Below, piece after piece: positions 8,436 to 19,995 of a stretch of DNA of 64,000 nucleotides. The notes beneath the pieces are model-generated. The model saw nothing but the letters and a program-made list of their open reading frames with translations. It was not told the origin of the DNA and made no database searches. The stretch covers positions 1 through 64,000 of the forward strand of contig CAMHDJ010000002.1 in NCBI GenBank assembly GCA_946183915.1. Reading direction: 5' to 3'. Position numbers and translations under genes: made by a program. Position 1 is the stretch's first letter; each line of letters starts with the position of its first letter. Source of the stretch: an uncultured Bacteroidales bacterium. GTDB taxonomy: Bacteria; Bacteroidota; Bacteroidia; Bacteroidales; P3.

Positions 8436-9050
8436 CTACCAGCGCCAGCCCACGCGGACGGGCAGGATGACGGTCTGTTGCAGGTAGGCCACGCCCACGG
8501 TGGCGTAGAAGGAGTGCCAGTTGTGCCCCATGTTGCGAAGGCCGTGCATGTAGTACCAGTTGACACCGCCGTAGAGTTCGGCCAGGGGTGTGATCGGCGA
8601 GCCGTAGGCGGGGTGGTCGAGCAGCAGGCTCACACCGCCGCGCAATCCGATCACCGGGGCCCACTTGATGGTGGCCGGCTGGTAGTCCAGGCCCATCAGA
8701 CCCTGCCAGATGGGTCGGAAGTCGACGTCGGCGAAGACGTTGACGCCCATCATCGGCGTCACCACGCCCTGCTGCAGGTTGTGGTAGTAGTTGAAGCCGG
8801 CGCCGCCGCCCACAAACCAGTCCTGGCTCAGGTTGACGCCTGCCATGGCGTTGAAGCCCGCGGCGTTGTGGAACTTGTCCAGGTTGTAGCCTGCCTCGCC
8901 GGCCACGCCGACGTTGCCCATGAAGGGGGCGTAGCCCAACTCGAGCTTGAGCATGAACTGGTAGTCTTTCTCCAGTTGCGAATACTGCGCGGTGGCGTTC
9001 ACCGCGAGGGCCGTCAGCACGGCGGCCATGAAGAGTTTTCTTATTGTCAT
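8436..9050 (-). CDS. Outer-membrane beta-barrel protein
   Basis: 204 aa with a signal peptide (about residues 1-21, ending VNATAQ), then alternating amphipathic strands rich in Gly and aromatic residues and a C-terminal aromatic residue (VRVGWRW), typical of small outer-membrane barrels. No specific family is recognised. Its ATG overlaps the stop codon of the M1 peptidase gene (ATGA), and a promoter inside that gene's 3' end can drive it separately. Confidence 0.75.
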   Translation of the reverse strand: MTIRKLFMAAVLTALAVNATAQYSQLEKDYQFMLKLELGYAPFMGNVGVAGEAGYNLDKFHNAAGFNAMAGVNLSQDWFVGGGAGFNYYHNLQQGVVTPMMGVNVFADVDFRPIWQGLMGLDYQPATIKWAPVIGLRGGVSLLLDHPAYGSPITPLAELYGGVNWYYMHGLRNMGHNWHSFYATVGVAYLQQTVILPVRVGWRW

Positions 9051-11341
9051 AGCACTATCAATTTCGACTGCAAAGATACGAATTTATTTTCAATCTGCAC
9101 CAAATATGTGCCCGGAGCCAGCTGGGGATTGATGCTGAGGCCGTTGCGGCAGCCGCGTCGTTGCCACACGCGCCGACCCAAGGCGTCGAGTACGCGCACC
9201 GTGAAGCTGCCCTCGACGGGCACCTGCAGGCCGATCGCCTCGCCCTGCTTCACCGGGTTTGGGAAGAGCCCAAGGCCGCCATCGGGAGCCTCGGCCGCGG
9301 GAGCGATGCCGAGCAGGGCGGTGTCCACCACCGCCAGCGCGTACTCGCCCGGCCGCAGGTTGTCGACCAGGAAGTAGCCTTCGTTGTCGTCGCCCGAGCG
9401 CCGATGCGACACGGCGCGCCACACGTCGTGGCGGTTGGCGCGGTAGAACATGGCCAGCGAGTCGAGCACATGGACGCCGTCGATGAAGCCCCGGTCGAGG
9501 TGGCTGTAGTTGCCGCCCACATAGCCCTCACGCACAAATTGGAACTGGCCCTGCAGGCCGTCGTACTGGCTGTGCGGACCGCGCACAATCCAGTAGCGCC
9601 CCGCCGGCCGCACCACGCCCTCGACGCCCGCTAGGTCCCACGGGCGGCCCCAGTGGTGCTCCACGACGAAGGGCAGGCTGTCCGGCAGCGGACCGTTGAA
9701 GCGGAAGTGGGTCAGCAGGTTGGAGCTCGACGTGCCCCGCCGGAAGGTGGCCACCGTGGCGGCGTCGGAGAGCTCCATGTCGTAGTCGATCACGAAGTAG
9801 GCCGGCACAAACGGCAGGCGCACGGTCTGCGTGGCATAGGCATCCTCGAACTGGAGCCAGCACTTGCTCTGGCGGCCGTTCCCGTCGAAGAAGGTGATCG
9901 GCAGGCGGCTCGAGCGCACGCTGTCGCTGCCGCCGACGGTCTGCTGGCGGATGCTCAGGCCGACGACCTCGCTGACGCAGTTGGCCGTCTGCAGGTCGAC
10001 GTGGTAGTCCACAAAGCCCGGGCTGAAGACGTGGAAGTCGAAGAAGCCCCCCAGGTCGACCCCGCTGTAGGCGCTCAGCGAGTCGCGCACCGTGGCAGCG
10101 TCGACGTTGCCGAAGGCCATCCGCTCCATCAGGCGCTGCATCGAGCTGTAGAAGAGCGAGTCGCCCAGGTAGCCGCGCAGCGAGTGCCACACGAGGGCGC
10201 CCTTGTCGTAGGTGGTCGAGCCGTAGGTGTACTGGTGCGGCATGGGGCTCAGCGGGCGGTAGCCGTCGTCGGTGACGTGCGCCTCGCGCAGCACGGCCTC
10301 CAGGTTGGTCTGGTAGTACTTGCTGGCCGCCGCGCGCCCCTTGTTGGCCTCCATGGCCAGCTCGCTGCAGAACGAGGCGCCCCCTTCGTTGAACCACATG
10401 TCCTCCTCGCCGGCGCAGGTCAGGAGGTTGCCGAACCAGGCGTGCCCCAGCTCGTGGGCGATGGTCATCTGGCCCCGCTCCGTGGTGCCGGTCATGAAAT
10501 CGCGCGCCAGGGCGATGTTGTTCACGTGCTCCATCGAGCCCTTGCGCGTGGCGATGTATCCGATGCGGTCCCAGCGGTAGGGGCCCAGGCAGCGCTCGTA
10601 CATGGGCACCACCGAGTCCAGCTCGGCGAAGGCGCGGCTCACGGCGCCGCTGTCCTGCGTGGTGAAGCCCAGGGTCAGCGGGTAGGTGCCGTAGAGCGAG
10701 CTGACGCTGCTCTCGATGCGGCGCCAGGCGGCCTGGCTGACGCTGACCAGGTAGGTCGGCGTCGGGTGGTCGAGGCGCCACACCGACTCCTCGCAGCCGT
10801 CGGCCCCGACGCTGCGCGCCTGCAGCAGGCCGCCGCACTCGGCCGTCCAGCCCGCGCGGGTGCGCACCCGCAGGGTGTAGGTGGCCTTGTCGTGGAAGTT
10901 GTCGCGGCAGGGCATCATGGCGGCCCCCAGCACGTGCGGGTCGACGTTGAAGCCCACGCCCAGGTTGTAGCTCATGTCGCTGTCGAAGTGGAACCCGCCC
11001 CAGCCGCGGCTCTCCACGAAGCCCTGGCCGTGGTAGCACACGCGCACGGTCAGCGTGTCGCCCGCGCCGTAGGCGCCGGTGCCGATGCTGTCGAGCCGCG
11101 TGCCGACGGCCGTGCCGTCGACCCACATCGAGTCCACCGTCCCCCGCAGGCTGAGCCCGATCGAGGGGCAGGGCTGCAGCAGGCGCAGCTGCAGCGTGGC
11201 GTCGCCCGCAAAGGGGCACCCCGCGCTGAGGTCGAGGCGCACATCGTAGTCCAGCACGTCGACCGAGTCGGCCACCTGGGCCCCGGCGGGCGCCGAAAGC
11301 AGAGCCAGCGCCATGATTGATAATAATTTAATGTATTTCAT
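9047..11341 (-). CDS. Secreted M1-family metallopeptidase with T9SS type A sorting domain
   Basis: 764 aa with a signal peptide ending about AGAQ. The catalytic centre is HELGH (residues 296-300) with the third zinc ligand Glu319 in FNEGGASF, 18 residues later as in M1 aminopeptidases. A GSMEH segment (268-272) stands where the GxMEN exopeptidase motif lies. The N-terminal saddle domain covers about residues 25-220. The C-terminal 75 residues form a T9SS type A domain (LGLFPNPVKQGE, VLDALGRRVW, LAPGTYLVQI). Predicted to be exported to the surface or medium and to release N-terminal amino acids from peptides. First gene of a seven-gene operon. Confidence 0.9.
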   Translation of the reverse strand: MKYIKLLSIMALALLSAPAGAQVADSVDVLDYDVRLDLSAGCPFAGDATLQLRLLQPCPSIGLSLRGTVDSMWVDGTAVGTRLDSIGTGAYGAGDTLTVRVCYHGQGFVESRGWGGFHFDSDMSYNLGVGFNVDPHVLGAAMMPCRDNFHDKATYTLRVRTRAGWTAECGGLLQARSVGADGCEESVWRLDHPTPTYLVSVSQAAWRRIESSVSSLYGTYPLTLGFTTQDSGAVSRAFAELDSVVPMYERCLGPYRWDRIGYIATRKGSMEHVNNIALARDFMTGTTERGQMTIAHELGHAWFGNLLTCAGEEDMWFNEGGASFCSELAMEANKGRAAASKYYQTNLEAVLREAHVTDDGYRPLSPMPHQYTYGSTTYDKGALVWHSLRGYLGDSLFYSSMQRLMERMAFGNVDAATVRDSLSAYSGVDLGGFFDFHVFSPGFVDYHVDLQTANCVSEVVGLSIRQQTVGGSDSVRSSRLPITFFDGNGRQSKCWLQFEDAYATQTVRLPFVPAYFVIDYDMELSDAATVATFRRGTSSSNLLTHFRFNGPLPDSLPFVVEHHWGRPWDLAGVEGVVRPAGRYWIVRGPHSQYDGLQGQFQFVREGYVGGNYSHLDRGFIDGVHVLDSLAMFYRANRHDVWRAVSHRRSGDDNEGYFLVDNLRPGEYALAVVDTALLGIAPAAEAPDGGLGLFPNPVKQGEAIGLQVPVEGSFTVRVLDALGRRVWQRRGCRNGLSINPQLAPGTYLVQIENKFVSLQSKLIVL
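9071..9104 (-). promoter_or_regulatory. Promoter inside the 3' end of the M1 peptidase gene
   Basis: Minus strand TTTGG (9100-9104) and TATCTTTG (9071-9078) are spaced 21 nt, just upstream of the barrel gene start at 9050. It would let barrel-rbfA-lolE-lipoprotein-sprT-SMR be expressed without the peptidase. Confidence 0.65.
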
Positions 11342-11360
11342 ATATTATATATATCTTTTG

Positions 11361-11394
11361 CAAAGATAGTAATTTTTTCTCATATCGGAACAAA
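11361..11394 (-). promoter_or_regulatory. Promoter of the M1 peptidase operon
   Basis: Minus strand TTTG (11391-11394) and TATCTTTG (11361-11368) with a 22-nt spacer, 20 nt upstream of the start codon. Confidence 0.7.
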
Positions 11395-11412
11395 TAATTC
11401 ATCGGCGGCCCG

Positions 11413-11620
11413 ATGTCCGCTCCAGGTCCGGCTGTGTCCGCTGTTGGTCCGTGAGTGTCCGCCGGGGTGTCCGCTCGGGGTTGACGGGGCATCACCGATG
11501 CATCTGCTCCGCCCGTGGACCGCTGTTTGTCCGCCCGCGGGCGGACTATCCGCGGACTATCCGCGGACCTAACGCGGAGGAAGGGCGGACATGAGGGGGC
11601 ACGACGGGGGTGCGAAGGGG
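11413..11620. repeat. Period-11 arrays with TCCGCGGAC units
   Basis: The first part (11413-11480) has GTCCG every 10-12 nt. The second (11528-11610) is in strict 11-nt phase, with units such as CGCGGACTATC and CGCGGACCTAA followed by CGCGGAGGAAG and GGCGGACATGA. Nothing else is visible between the M1 peptidase promoter and the next gene. Confidence 0.8.
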
Positions 11621-11640
11621 GGGATGGGAGGGGGGCCGGG

Positions 11641-14559
11641 TCAGCGGACGAGGGTGACGGTGCCGGTGGCTGTGCGCCAGATGCCGGGGTGGAGGTCCGA
11701 CTGGTAGCGGAGGTGCCACACGTAGGCCCCCTGGGGGCAGGGGGTGCCGTCGCGGGTGCCGTCCCAGCCGGTGGTGAGGTCGTCGGTGCGGTGCACGAGG
11801 AGGCCCTGGCGGTTGTAGATGCTGAGGACGGCGGCGGTGAGGCCGGTGGCCACGGGGGCGAAGCGGCTGTCGGGGTCGGTGGCGACGAAGATGTTGGGGG
11901 CCCAAAGGAGGTGCCGCACGAAGGGGACGGTGCGGCTGGCGGTGTCGGCGCAGTAGTTGTCGCCGATGGCCAGGACGACGGTGAGGCTGTCGAGCCCGAC
12001 GAGGGGGGCCTGCCAGCTGAGGGTGGGGCCGCTCTCGGCGGGGCGCAGGCTGTCGGCCGCGGGGTAGGGGACGAGGATCCACTGCCGGCGGGTGGTGCGG
12101 CGGCTGTTGTCGTGGGCGGTGAGGAGGGGGTGGTCGTAGGTCAGGGCCTCGGGCTGCACGGTGAGTCGGGCTTCGGGGAAGACGACGGGGGTGAGGCGGA
12201 TGCGGCCGACGGCGGGGCAGTCGAAGGCGGCGGTGGTGTCGGCCAGGAGGGTGTAGAGGATGGTGTCGTAGGGTTTGACGGCGATGGGGTTGTCCGCCTC
12301 GTGGCCTTCGACGAGGGGGTCGGCGGGCTCGGAGCTCCACTGCAGGAAGGGGAGGTCGGTGACGGCGTGGAGGGTGTAGGTGTTGCTCTGGCAGTCGGGC
12401 TCGTAGTGGAAGGTGAGCGGGGGCGGTGGCATCTGCACGAGGGGCAGGACGACGAGCGAGTCGCAGCCGCTGGCGGAGGTGAGCGTGTCGACGAGGGTGG
12501 AGTGGGCGGGGCGGGTGATGGTGTCGTGGCCCTCGCCGGCGGTCTGTCCGCGCCAGTGGTAGGGGTCGCGGTAGCAGAAGGTGTCGGGCTCCAGCAGGGT
12601 GCTGATGTAGGGTATGACGTGGAGGTCGAGGGTGACGAGGGTGTCGCAGTCGTTGGTGTGGTGGATGCGGTAGGAGGGGCCGAGGGTGTCGTGGGTGTAG
12701 ACCGCGCCGCCGAACACGATCGAGTCGCAGGCGAAGGTGTCCTTGGTGATGGGGATGTAGAAGTCGGGGATGTGGACGATGTACTCGGTGGTGTCGCTGC
12801 ACTGTCCGCCGGCGATGCTGGCGATCATGCGGACGGTGTAGTCGCCGCTGTCGCGGTAGGTGTAGACGGGCGAGTATTCGAACGAGATGTGGCCGTCGCC
12901 GAAGTACCAGATGGCCGACTCGCAGGGTTCGCCGGTGGAGATGCCGGCGTCGTTGATGACGGTGCTGCGGTTGGTGAAGTAGACGCGGTGGCCGTCGCAG
13001 CCGAGCGACTCGGTGGCGAGGGTGTCGATGACGGCCTGGGCGTAGCGGTGGCCGGCATAGGTGTTGAGGGTGACGTAGCAGTTGGGATTCTCGGTCGAGA
13101 TGAGGCGGCAGTTGAGCAGGGCGTCGTTGTTGGTGAAGTGGACGGTCTGATTGGTGGAGACGGTGTCGGTGGGGTCGTCGTAGTACCAGAGGTAGTAGAA
13201 GCCGTCCGGTGCGGTCATGACGTTGCTGTCGGCCGAGGCGCAGTACTGGGCCTCGGCCACCTTGAGGCGGCACTCGCTGCTGAAGTAGGCGTAGCCGAAG
13301 TGTCCGCCTTCGGTGCAGTCGTAGGTGGTGAAGCGCAGGGTGACGTCCTGGCCGTGGTAGGGGGTGAGGTCGTAGCCGACGGTGGTCCAGTCTTTCCACA
13401 GGCCATAAGAAGACGTATTCCATCCGAGCGAGGAGCTGGCATGGTAGTCGGCCGCCCCGCAGGCGGGGTCGATAATTTGGTTGGCGGAGTCGAGGATCTC
13501 GAACTTGAAGCGGGGTTGGGCTTCGTAGCTGTGGTCGGGATTCTGCAGCACAACGGCGTAGTGCATCAGGAAGAGGGCGTAATAGGTGGTGTCGATGTGG
13601 AGGGAGTAGGAGAGGGCTTCGGCTCCGGAGCCGACGATGTTGTCGCCGAGCCGCACGGATGATGACATGCCGGGGTAGACGGTGCGTAGCTGGTTGTCAG
13701 TCCTGGGGTCGCGTTCGCTGGTGTCGGTGCAGACGAGATGCCGGCCATCGGCCAGGCCGATGTTTTTGTAGGGGTTGTTGGTGTTGCCGTAGTAGGCACG
13801 GACATAGTCGCCGTTGAGGTTGGCCAGGTTGGGGCATCCGATGTGGGGTACAGGGTTGGTGAGGAAGGGGATCAGGGCGTGACAGCAGGGGTGGTCCTTC
13901 TCGTTGATCAGACAGACGTCGGCCGTGTAGGACTGGTTGGTCTCGAGGCCGTCGATGTGGAGGGTGTCGCCGTAGCCGTAGACGACGGTGTTGCCGATGG
14001 TGGCGCAGGCCTGGTGGCCGTCGTGGGCCCAGACGATGTCGACCGAGTGGTCGGTAATATTCTCGATATGGAAGGCGTCGGGCGCGCTGGTGCAGTAGGA
14101 GGCTGTCGAGGGTGTGTGCCAGTTGATGATGTTGTAGCAACTGTGGAGGCTGGAGTCGGCTTGAATGTGGAGGGCAGCGGTGCCGCTGTTGGCGGTGAAT
14201 GAAGAGGTGGGGAAATAAACCTGCTGGGAGTATGTACTATTGTGCAGCACGGTGCCGGTCGACGGGGAACCGTCCCAGAGGGTGATGTGGTAGTTGACGG
14301 ATAGGGAGGCATCCAGAGATTGGGATTGTATGTTGGGCGTGATGGTGATGGCCTGTCCGTCTCCGTCGAAGAACACCCAAAAGTCGATGCTGTCAAGGAC
14401 ATGGCCAGAGAATCGGAGAGTGCTGCTGGTGGTGCGGCAGTTGCTGACGTAGACGGTGTCGTGGTTGACGAGGTCAATCACCTCCTGGGCATGACAGAAA
14501 GACCCTCCTGTTGCTGTCAGCAGCAACAACAGAAGGGTCATATGTGCCAGGGATCTCAT
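11641..14559 (-). CDS. Large secreted protein with PKD domain and T9SS type B (gliding-motility-type) C-terminus
   Basis: 972 aa with signal peptide ending about CHAQ. Repeated beta-sandwich segments follow. A PKD-like domain sits around residues 550-610 (AIWYFGDGHISFEYSP, YTYRDSGDYTVRM). The last 85 or so residues match the gliding-motility-associated/T9SS type B domain (LWAPNIFVATDPDSRF, IYNRQGLLVHR, GWDGTRDGTPCPQGAYVW). Predicted to be a surface-exposed adhesin-like or matrix protein. It begins 6 bp after recQ ends and is probably co-transcribed with it. It resembles the 786-aa protein at 48834 in C-terminal architecture. Confidence 0.88.
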   Translation of the reverse strand: MRSLAHMTLLLLLLTATGGSFCHAQEVIDLVNHDTVYVSNCRTTSSTLRFSGHVLDSIDFWVFFDGDGQAITITPNIQSQSLDASLSVNYHITLWDGSPSTGTVLHNSTYSQQVYFPTSSFTANSGTAALHIQADSSLHSCYNIINWHTPSTASYCTSAPDAFHIENITDHSVDIVWAHDGHQACATIGNTVVYGYGDTLHIDGLETNQSYTADVCLINEKDHPCCHALIPFLTNPVPHIGCPNLANLNGDYVRAYYGNTNNPYKNIGLADGRHLVCTDTSERDPRTDNQLRTVYPGMSSSVRLGDNIVGSGAEALSYSLHIDTTYYALFLMHYAVVLQNPDHSYEAQPRFKFEILDSANQIIDPACGAADYHASSSLGWNTSSYGLWKDWTTVGYDLTPYHGQDVTLRFTTYDCTEGGHFGYAYFSSECRLKVAEAQYCASADSNVMTAPDGFYYLWYYDDPTDTVSTNQTVHFTNNDALLNCRLISTENPNCYVTLNTYAGHRYAQAVIDTLATESLGCDGHRVYFTNRSTVINDAGISTGEPCESAIWYFGDGHISFEYSPVYTYRDSGDYTVRMIASIAGGQCSDTTEYIVHIPDFYIPITKDTFACDSIVFGGAVYTHDTLGPSYRIHHTNDCDTLVTLDLHVIPYISTLLEPDTFCYRDPYHWRGQTAGEGHDTITRPAHSTLVDTLTSASGCDSLVVLPLVQMPPPPLTFHYEPDCQSNTYTLHAVTDLPFLQWSSEPADPLVEGHEADNPIAVKPYDTILYTLLADTTAAFDCPAVGRIRLTPVVFPEARLTVQPEALTYDHPLLTAHDNSRRTTRRQWILVPYPAADSLRPAESGPTLSWQAPLVGLDSLTVVLAIGDNYCADTASRTVPFVRHLLWAPNIFVATDPDSRFAPVATGLTAAVLSIYNRQGLLVHRTDDLTTGWDGTRDGTPCPQGAYVWHLRYQSDLHPGIWRTATGTVTLVR

Positions 14560-14565
14560 GGGTGG

Positions 14566-16770
<2,205 letters not shown>

Positions 16771-16818
16771 CGGTTAGGCAATAATTTGAGTAAAGGTACG
16801 TTACCTAATTCAGTTTTA

Positions 16819-16848
16819 CAAAGGTACTAAAAAACTTCGAACTGACAA
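16819..16848 (-). promoter_or_regulatory. recQ promoter
   Basis: Minus strand TTG (16846-16848), 19-nt spacer, TACCTTTG (16819-16826), about 50 nt before the recQ ATG in the divergent spacer with kdsD. Confidence 0.7.
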
Positions 16849-16860
16849 AAAAAAATCTAC

Positions 16861-17823
16861 GTGAAAAGTCGGGAAGAGATAAAACAGATTGCCAATCAGG
16901 TGATTATGGATGAAAAAAAAGCCATCGAGAACCTGAAGGAATATATAGATGACAGCTTTGCAGAGGCTGTCGAGATACTGTTTTCTGCCACCGGACGTGT
17001 GGTGGTGACGGGTATCGGCAAGAGCGCCAACATCGCCACTAAGATCGTTTCCACATTCAACTCGACCGGCACTCCGGCCTTGTTTCTCCATGCCGCCGAC
17101 GCCATCCATGGCGACCTGGGCATGGTGCGCCCCGGCGATGTGGTGATATGCGTGTCCAAGAGCGGCGACACCCCCGAGATCAAGGTGCTGGTACCGCTGA
17201 TCAAGAACTTCGGCAACAAGATCATTGCCATCGTGGGTAACACCGACTCCTTCCTGGCGCGCGAGGCCGACTTGGTACTCAACACCACCGTTGAGCACGA
17301 GGCTTGTCCCAACAACCTGGCCCCTACCAGCAGCACTACGGCCCAGCTGGTGATGGGCGATGCCCTGGCGGTGGCCCTCATCGAGTGCCGCAACTTCTCG
17401 GCACGCGACTTCGCCCGCTTCCATCCCGGCGGGGCTCTCGGCAAGAAGCTTTACCTCCGGGTGGCCGACCTCTACGTGCAGAACGAACGTCCCAGCGTGA
17501 ATCCCAACACGTCGATCCCTGACACCATCCTGGAGATGACGTCCAAACGCCTGGGATGCACGGTGGTCGAAGAGGGTGGCGAGATACGCGGCATCATTAC
17601 CGACGGCGACCTGAGGCGCATGATGCAGACATTCCATGAGCCCAAGTGTGCCGCCGACATCATGCACAGCCACCCACGCTGCATCCTAGACAGCGAGTAT
17701 GCCGTCACCGCCCTCCAGATGATGCGTGCCAACTCCATCACACAGCTGATCGTTGTCGACGCCGATGGCCGCTACCTTGGTATCGTACACATACACGACA
17801 TTCTTAGAGAAGGAATCATATGA
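16861..17823 (+). CDS. kdsD: Arabinose-5-phosphate isomerase (KpsF/GutQ family)
   Basis: 320 aa from a GTG start. Interconverts ribulose 5-phosphate and arabinose 5-phosphate, the first step of Kdo synthesis for lipid A-core. The SIS domain (about 35-170) shows VVVTGIGKSANIATK, SKSGDTPEIKVL and NLAPTSSTTAQLVMGDAL; two CBS domains follow (about 200-320), with IRGIITDGDLRRMM and YLGIVHIHDILREG. It overlaps lptB by 4 nt, so the two are translationally coupled. Confidence 0.95.
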   Translation: MKSREEIKQIANQVIMDEKKAIENLKEYIDDSFAEAVEILFSATGRVVVTGIGKSANIATKIVSTFNSTGTPALFLHAADAIHGDLGMVRPGDVVICVSKSGDTPEIKVLVPLIKNFGNKIIAIVGNTDSFLAREADLVLNTTVEHEACPNNLAPTSSTTAQLVMGDALAVALIECRNFSARDFARFHPGGALGKKLYLRVADLYVQNERPSVNPNTSIPDTILEMTSKRLGCTVVEEGGEIRGIITDGDLRRMMQTFHEPKCAADIMHSHPRCILDSEYAVTALQMMRANSITQLIVVDADGRYLGIVHIHDILREGII

Positions 17824-18641
17824 AACTATATACCGACCAGGTCGTCAAGGTCTACCGTTCGCGCACGGTGGTGAAGCAGGTCTCCGTCGAGGTGAGCCAA
17901 GGCGAGATTGTGGGCCTGCTGGGTCCCAATGGCGCCGGCAAGACGACCACGTTCTACATGGTGGTGGGCATCATCAGGCCCAACTCTGGCAGTGTCTACA
18001 TGGAGAGCACCTGCGAGGCCGACCGCGAGCACCCCGTCTTCCGCGAGAGCAAGGCCGAGTGTCCGGCCGAAGGCCCCTGGCGCCTCCGCATCACCGGCCT
18101 GCCGCAGTACCGGCGCGCCCAGTTGGGCGTCGGCTACCTGGCCCAGGAGGCCTCGGTCTTCCGCCAGATGAGTGTGGAAGACAACATCGCCTCGATCCTC
18201 GAGTTCCGCAAGGACCTCAACAAGGAGCAGCAGCGCGAGAAGCTGGAGTCGCTCCTCGACGAGTTCCGCCTGCAGCACATCCGCAAGAGCAAAGGCATCC
18301 AGCTCAGCGGTGGCGAACGCCGCCGCACCGAGATCGCTCGCGCCTTGGCCAACGACCCCATGTTCCTCCTCCTCGACGAGCCCTTTGCCGGCGTCGACCC
18401 CATCGCGGTGCAGGACATCCAGGACATCGTGGCCCACCTCAAGGAGCGCAACATCGGCATCCTCATCACCGACCACAACGTGCGCGAGACCCTCGCCATC
18501 ACCGACCGGGCCTACCTCCTCTACGAGGGTACTGTGCTCCACCACGGTACCCCCGAGCAGATGGCCGCCGACCCCGACGTGCGCGAGAAGTACCTCGGCC
18601 GCGACTTCGAGCTGCGCCGCGCTCGGACCGTGGAGATATAG
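17820..18641 (+). CDS. lptB: LPS export ABC transporter ATP-binding protein LptB, with an insertion
   Basis: 273 aa, against about 240-250 usual. LptB powers LPS extraction from the inner membrane with LptFG. Walker A GPNGAGKTTTF (about 35-45), Q-loop GYLAQEASVFRQMSVEDN, signature LSGGERRRTEIARAL and Walker B MFLLLDEPFAGVDP are intact. About 28 extra residues (62-90, beginning ESTCEADREHPV) lie between the Walker A strand and the conserved LPQYRRAQLGVGYL segment. The insertion falls in a surface loop region and the rest is uninterrupted, so the protein is probably functional. Confidence 0.93.
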   Translation: MKLYTDQVVKVYRSRTVVKQVSVEVSQGEIVGLLGPNGAGKTTTFYMVVGIIRPNSGSVYMESTCEADREHPVFRESKAECPAEGPWRLRITGLPQYRRAQLGVGYLAQEASVFRQMSVEDNIASILEFRKDLNKEQQREKLESLLDEFRLQHIRKSKGIQLSGGERRRTEIARALANDPMFLLLDEPFAGVDPIAVQDIQDIVAHLKERNIGILITDHNVRETLAITDRAYLLYEGTVLHHGTPEQMAADPDVREKYLGRDFELRRARTVEI

Positions 18642-18701
18642 CATCGTCAAAAACTCATGGATTGTACAACGACAAGAATATAAACCCTAAAACCCGAATA
18701 T

Positions 18702-19757
18702 ATGGAGAGATACTGTGTTATCATGGCCGGCGGCATCGGCAGCCGTTTCTGGCCGTTGAGCAAGAATAACTACCCCAAGCAGTTCCTCGACGTGCTGGGC
18801 ACGGGCAAGAGCTTCATCCGCTCCACCTTCGAACGCTTCCTGCCGCTGGTGCCGGCCGAGCACTTCCTGGTGGTCACCAACGCGGCCTACAAGCACCTCG
18901 TCCTCGAGCAGCTGCCCGAGCTGAAGCCCGACCAGGTGCTCTGCGAGCCCATGCGCCGCAACACCGCCCCCTGCATCGCCTACGCCACCTGGCATATCCT
19001 TTCGCAGTGCCTCGAGGCCTCCGTGGCCGTTACGCCGGCCGACCACCTCGTCACCAACGAGCGCGAGTTCCAGCGCGTCGTCGGACAGGGACTCGACTTC
19101 GTGGAGCAGCACCGCGAGGCCCTCATGACCATCGGCATCCGCCCCTCGCGGCCCGAGACAGGCTATGGCTACATCGAGGTGGACAGCGCCCATGCTGCCA
19201 CGCCCGGCGACATCGTCCCGGTGGCCACCTTCAAGGAGAAACCCGACCTCGAGACCGCCAAGCAATTTGTGGCGGCCGGCAACTACTACTGGAATTCCGG
19301 CATCTTCCTCTGGAGCACCGACGCCATCATGGCCGCCTTCCGGCAGTACCTGCCCGACATGGCCGCCCTCTTCGACGAGGGACGCTCCGCCTTCGGCACC
19401 CCCGACGAGCAGGCCTTCATCGACCGCCAGTTTGAGCGTTGTGAGAACATCTCGATCGACTATGGCGTCATGGAGCGCTCGCGCAGCCGCTACACCGTGG
19501 CCGCCGACTTCGGCTGGAGCGACATCGGCACCTGGGGCTCGCTCTACACCCATGCGGCCCACGACGTGGCCGACAACGCCGTGGGCGGCCGCGCCGTCGT
19601 GGTCGACACCCGCAACAGCGTCGTCAACATCGAGCCCGGCTACGAGGCCATCGTCCAGGGACTCGACCACTGCCTGGTGGCCCTGCGCGACCACTCGCTG
19701 CTGGTCTGCCGTCTCGACGACGAGCAGCAGATCAAGCACTGGGTCGAGCGCCTCTGA
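18702..19757 (+). CDS. manC: Mannose-1-phosphate guanylyltransferase
   Basis: 351 aa, the short single-domain form without the phosphomannose isomerase half. Makes GDP-mannose from mannose 1-phosphate and GTP for polysaccharide synthesis. The nucleotide-binding motif MAGGIGSRFWPLSKNNYPKQ is at residues 8-27; VTPADHLV, FKEKPDLETAKQFV, YYWNSGIFLW and the later FGWSDIGTWGSL are all diagnostic. It lies 60 bp after lptB and ends at a strong terminator. Confidence 0.95.
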   Translation: MERYCVIMAGGIGSRFWPLSKNNYPKQFLDVLGTGKSFIRSTFERFLPLVPAEHFLVVTNAAYKHLVLEQLPELKPDQVLCEPMRRNTAPCIAYATWHILSQCLEASVAVTPADHLVTNEREFQRVVGQGLDFVEQHREALMTIGIRPSRPETGYGYIEVDSAHAATPGDIVPVATFKEKPDLETAKQFVAAGNYYWNSGIFLWSTDAIMAAFRQYLPDMAALFDEGRSAFGTPDEQAFIDRQFERCENISIDYGVMERSRSRYTVAADFGWSDIGTWGSLYTHAAHDVADNAVGGRAVVVDTRNSVVNIEPGYEAIVQGLDHCLVALRDHSLLVCRLDDEQQIKHWVERL

Positions 19758-19773
19758 CCGCAGAGGTCCATAC

Positions 19774-19809
19774 AAAGGGGCGGGCCGGCATTCGCCGGCC
19801 CGCCCCTTT
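19774..19809. terminator. Bidirectional terminator between manC and the 53-aa gene
   Basis: A perfect 16-bp GC-rich inverted repeat with a 4-nt loop (19790-19793), flanked by AAA on the left and TTT on the right. It can end transcription from manC and from the convergent small gene. Confidence 0.88.
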
Positions 19810-19833
19810 CTGTTGGCTTGTTCGCGCCTCGCC

Positions 19834-19995
19834 TCAGTTGAGGAAGAAGTCGACGCTCACACCCTCCACCTCCACGCGCTGGAAACTGCGGGCGAAACTG
19901 CGGATGTTCTGGAGCGTACGTTCCGAGGGTTGTATGTCTGTGCTTGCAGCCGAAAATGTGTCTGTGCTGTGTGTAAAATCGTAATGCTGCTTCAT
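19834..19995 (-). CDS. Conserved-looking 53-aa small protein
   Basis: 53 aa, MKQHYDFTHSTDTF at the N-terminus and RVEVEGVSVDFFLN at the end, with a central PSERTLQNIRSFARSF helix. No signal peptide, membrane segment or cysteines. I recall similar short proteins with a YDFTHSTxTF start and an SERTLxxIxxFAR helix in Bacteroidales; their function is unknown to me. The gene ends 25 bp from the shared terminator, which supports it. No clear TAnnTTTG promoter is seen upstream. Confidence 0.7.
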   Translation of the reverse strand: MKQHYDFTHSTDTFSAASTDIQPSERTLQNIRSFARSFQRVEVEGVSVDFFLN

